The translations under genes were made by a program, and so were the position numbers. The notes below the pieces were generated by a model. That model had not been told where the DNA came from. It saw only the letters and a list, made by a program, of their open reading frames with translations, and ran no database searches. Shown here piece after piece: positions 62,659-64,000 of a stretch of 64,000 bases of DNA; position 1 is the stretch's first letter; every line of letters starts with the position of its first letter. Location: the NCBI GenBank assembly GCA_905221085.1, contig CAJNBT010000001.1:310001-374000 (forward strand), read 5' to 3'. Source of the DNA: a bacterium (lineage in GTDB: Bacteria > Bacillota > Bacilli > Lactobacillales > Streptococcaceae).

Positions 62659-63537
62659 TTACACCTTCTCTTTCACATTCTTACCAAGGATACCAGCTGG
62701 GCGGACGATCAAGATCAACAACAAGATTCCATAAACAATGGCATCACGGAAGTCTGACATTCCAAAGGCTGTCGCAAAGGTTTCCAATAGACCGATCACA
62801 AATCCACCAAGCGCCGCACCAGGAATGATTCCGATACCACCAAGTACGGCGGCAACGAAAGACTTAAGACCTGGAGTAACCCCCATCAAAGGCTCAAGAG
62901 AGTTATAATAGAGGGCAATCAGAACACCAGCTGCACCCGCAAGTGCTGAACCCAAAGCGAAGGTAAAGCTGATAGTACGGTTTACATTGATTCCCATCAA
63001 TTGTGCTGCATCGCTATCTACGGATACTGCACGCATGGCTTTCCCCATCTTCGTTTTTTGGACAATGACTTGTAACAAAATCATCAAAATCAAGGAAATC
63101 GCTAAAATCATTAACTGCACGTTTGTTAGGCTAACTGGTCCCAAATCATAGCGAACTGTTTGAATCGCTTGAGGGAAGGCACGGGTATTGGCACCAACCA
63201 GATAGACCATGCCATACTCCAATAAGAAAGAAACCCCAATAGCTGTGATCAAAACAGCAATACGAGTAGAGTGGCGCAAAGGTCGGTAGGCAAGGAACTC
63301 AATCACGACACCAAGAATAGCTGTCGCTAGCATAGCTACAATAAGAGCTACAAAGAAATTCATTTGGAAAGAATTAATCAAGAAATAACCGATAAAGGCT
63401 CCCATCATATAAATATCACCGTGGGCGAAGTTGATGAGCTTGATAATTCCGTAAACCATGGTATATCCTAGGGCTAACAGTGCATATACACTACCTAGAA
63501 TCAAACCATTTACTAGTTGTTGGAGCATAAGATTCAC
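62659..63537 (-). CDS. livH: Branched-chain amino acid ABC transporter, permease LivH
   Basis: Inner-membrane permease of 292 residues with about eight helices. GSVYALLALGYTMVYGIIKLINFAHGDIYMMGAF is summarised by its core motifs YTMVYGIIKLINFAHG (near 25) and GKAMRAVSVDSDAAQLMGIN (near 180), the ATPase-contact loop. First of the four membrane and ATPase genes, after a 213-bp gap from livJ that holds a BOX element and a strong hairpin. Confidence 0.95.
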   Translation of the reverse strand: MNLMLQQLVNGLILGSVYALLALGYTMVYGIIKLINFAHGDIYMMGAFIGYFLINSFQMNFFVALIVAMLATAILGVVIEFLAYRPLRHSTRIAVLITAIGVSFLLEYGMVYLVGANTRAFPQAIQTVRYDLGPVSLTNVQLMILAISLILMILLQVIVQKTKMGKAMRAVSVDSDAAQLMGINVNRTISFTFALGSALAGAAGVLIALYYNSLEPLMGVTPGLKSFVAAVLGGIGIIPGAALGGFVIGLLETFATAFGMSDFRDAIVYGILLLILIVRPAGILGKNVKEKV

Positions 63538-63587
63538 TCTTTCTATTTATAATTTCGAGGGGTTACCCTCACTTTTTGATAGGTGCT

Positions 63588-63694
63588 TATACTCAATGAA
63601 AATCAAAGAGCAAACTAGGAAACTAGCCGCAGGCTGTACTTGAGTACGGTAAGGCGACGTTGACGCGGTTTGAATTTGATTTTCGAAGAGTACT
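63588..63694 (+). repeat. BOX element (boxA-boxC)
   Basis: Begins TATACTCAATGAAAATCAAA with GAGCAAACTAGGAAACTAGC (boxA) and runs into TACTTGAGTACGGTAAGGCG and TTTTCGAAGAGTA (boxC); boxB is absent. This is the repeat dispersed through S. pneumoniae and mitis-group genomes. It lies between livJ and livH and is transcribed with them. Confidence 0.88.
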
Positions 63695-63701
63695 AAACAT
63701 C

Positions 63702-63738
63702 GAAACAGGGAGTGAGTCAACGGCTCATTCCCTATTTC
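63702..63738 (-). terminator. Hairpin between livJ and livH
   Basis: Arms GAAACAGGGAGTGAG and CTCATTCCCTATTTC pair over 15 bp (with G-T pairs) around a 7-nt loop. On the minus strand it is not followed by a clean T-run. Attenuation leaving more livJ than livHMGF message is plausible. Confidence 0.6.
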
Positions 63739-63750
63739 AATATTTTTCTA

Positions 63751-64000
63751 TTATGGTTTTACAACTTCTGCTGCTACAACCTTACCATTATTCATGGTCA
63801 TCATGTAAGCTGTTTTGACTGTGTTGTGGTCTGCATCGAAGCTTGTTTGACCAGTTACACCTTCAAAATCTTTTGTTTTAGCAAGGTTATCCTTGATTTC
63901 ACCAGAATTTTTAGCACCTTTTGCTGCGTTTGCTACAAGGTGAACTGAGTCATAAGCCAAGGCTGCAAATGTTGAAGGTTCTTCATTGTACTTAGCACGG
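63751..64000 (-). CDS. livJ: Branched-chain amino acid-binding protein LivJ, C-terminal part
   Basis: Extracellular lipoprotein that captures Leu, Ile and Val for LivHMGF. Only the last ~82 residues are in the window: EEPSTFAALAYDSVHLVANA, then FEGVTGQTSFDADHNTVKTAY, and an end GKVVAAEVVKP, matching the ligand-binding family (Peripla_BP_6). The signal peptide and lipobox lie beyond the right edge. Confidence 0.88.
   Translation of the reverse strand, partial: RAKYNEEPSTFAALAYDSVHLVANAAKGAKNSGEIKDNLAKTKDFEGVTGQTSFDADHNTVKTAYMMTMNNGKVVAAEVVKP

Overview
The window is a low-GC Gram-positive chromosome segment from the Streptococcus mitis group (S. mitis, S. oralis, S. pseudopneumoniae or close kin). 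The evidence is the tmRNA tag AKNNTSYALAA, a pneumococcal-type BOX element, the gene content and local gene order (fruRKA next to ftsK; nox-apbE-FMN reductases-glySQ-pgdA; pheA/aroK/aroA/tyrA/aroCBED; ptsG-ftsXE-prfB-liv), T-box controlled glyQS and alaS, and extended -10 promoters (TGnTATAAT). Both edges cut genes: the C-terminus of ftsK on the left and most of livJ on the right.

Layout. 1-5.8 kb: ftsK and the fructose operon fruR-fruK-fruA (minus strand) with a perfect cre site. 5.9-6.65 kb: tRNA-Ser(GGA) and tmRNA, separated by a small repeat-rich stretch that looks like an attachment-site scar. 6.6-16.7 kb: housekeeping genes (SGNH hydrolase, HAD phosphatase, CapA-like protein, def, rlmB-like, trxB, amino-acid ABC transporter, Spx/ArsC protein, ogt, GNAT, DUF1836 regulator, hemolysin III). 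16.7-23.2 kb: pdxST, nox, and a divergently transcribed flavin cassette: a cytoplasmic ApbE plus two FMN reductases, one carrying a PAS-like domain and a tail with two flavinylation motifs. 23.2-29.6 kb: a T-box operon (GFA protein, glyQ, glyS) with two odd hairpin-rich spacers, an aldo/keto reductase and pgdA. 29.6-31.2 kb: a dead IS30-family element. 31.2-42.3 kb: psr, pheA, aroK, aroA, ylbF-like, a broken accessory gene, tyrA, aroC, aroB, aroE, aroD and an rRNA methyltransferase, i.e. shikimate, phenylalanine and tyrosine synthesis. 42.3-46.9 kb: a candidate small RNA, a BOX remnant, an ABC exporter and a cytoplasmic alpha-amylase. 47-50.3 kb: a T-box operon with a LURP-one protein and alaS. 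50.3-51.6 kb: decayed DNA and a broken IS200 element. 51.6-64 kb: DEAD-box helicase, a nuclease-family protein, ptsG, ftsX-ftsE, prfB with its programmed frameshift, a CBS/ACT protein and the branched-chain amino acid transporter livJHMGF.

Regulatory themes. (1) CcpA-type cre sites sit at fruR, nox, apbE (one mismatch) and the ABC exporter (one mismatch). The amylase and ptsG promoters carry a different LacI-type palindrome built on GCAAACGTTTGC halves. Carbon supply is therefore wired to fructose and glucose uptake, oxygen/NADH handling and glucan breakdown. (2) Four promoters (ftsK, the rlmB-like gene, pgdA and the aro-leading methyltransferase) place the -10 box only 6-7 nt before the ATG and show no proper ribosome binding site, predicting leaderless mRNAs. 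(3) Both tRNA-synthetase operons place one small unrelated gene between the T-box and the synthetase.

Most worth a second look: the flavinylation cassette (19.9-22.8 kb), the four-unit hairpin array with compensatory base changes in the liv 3' untranslated region (60.0-60.2 kb), the leaderless promoter set, the duplicated glyQ start with an inserted structured segment (26.4-26.6 kb), and the orphan promoter-terminator unit at 42.3-42.4 kb.
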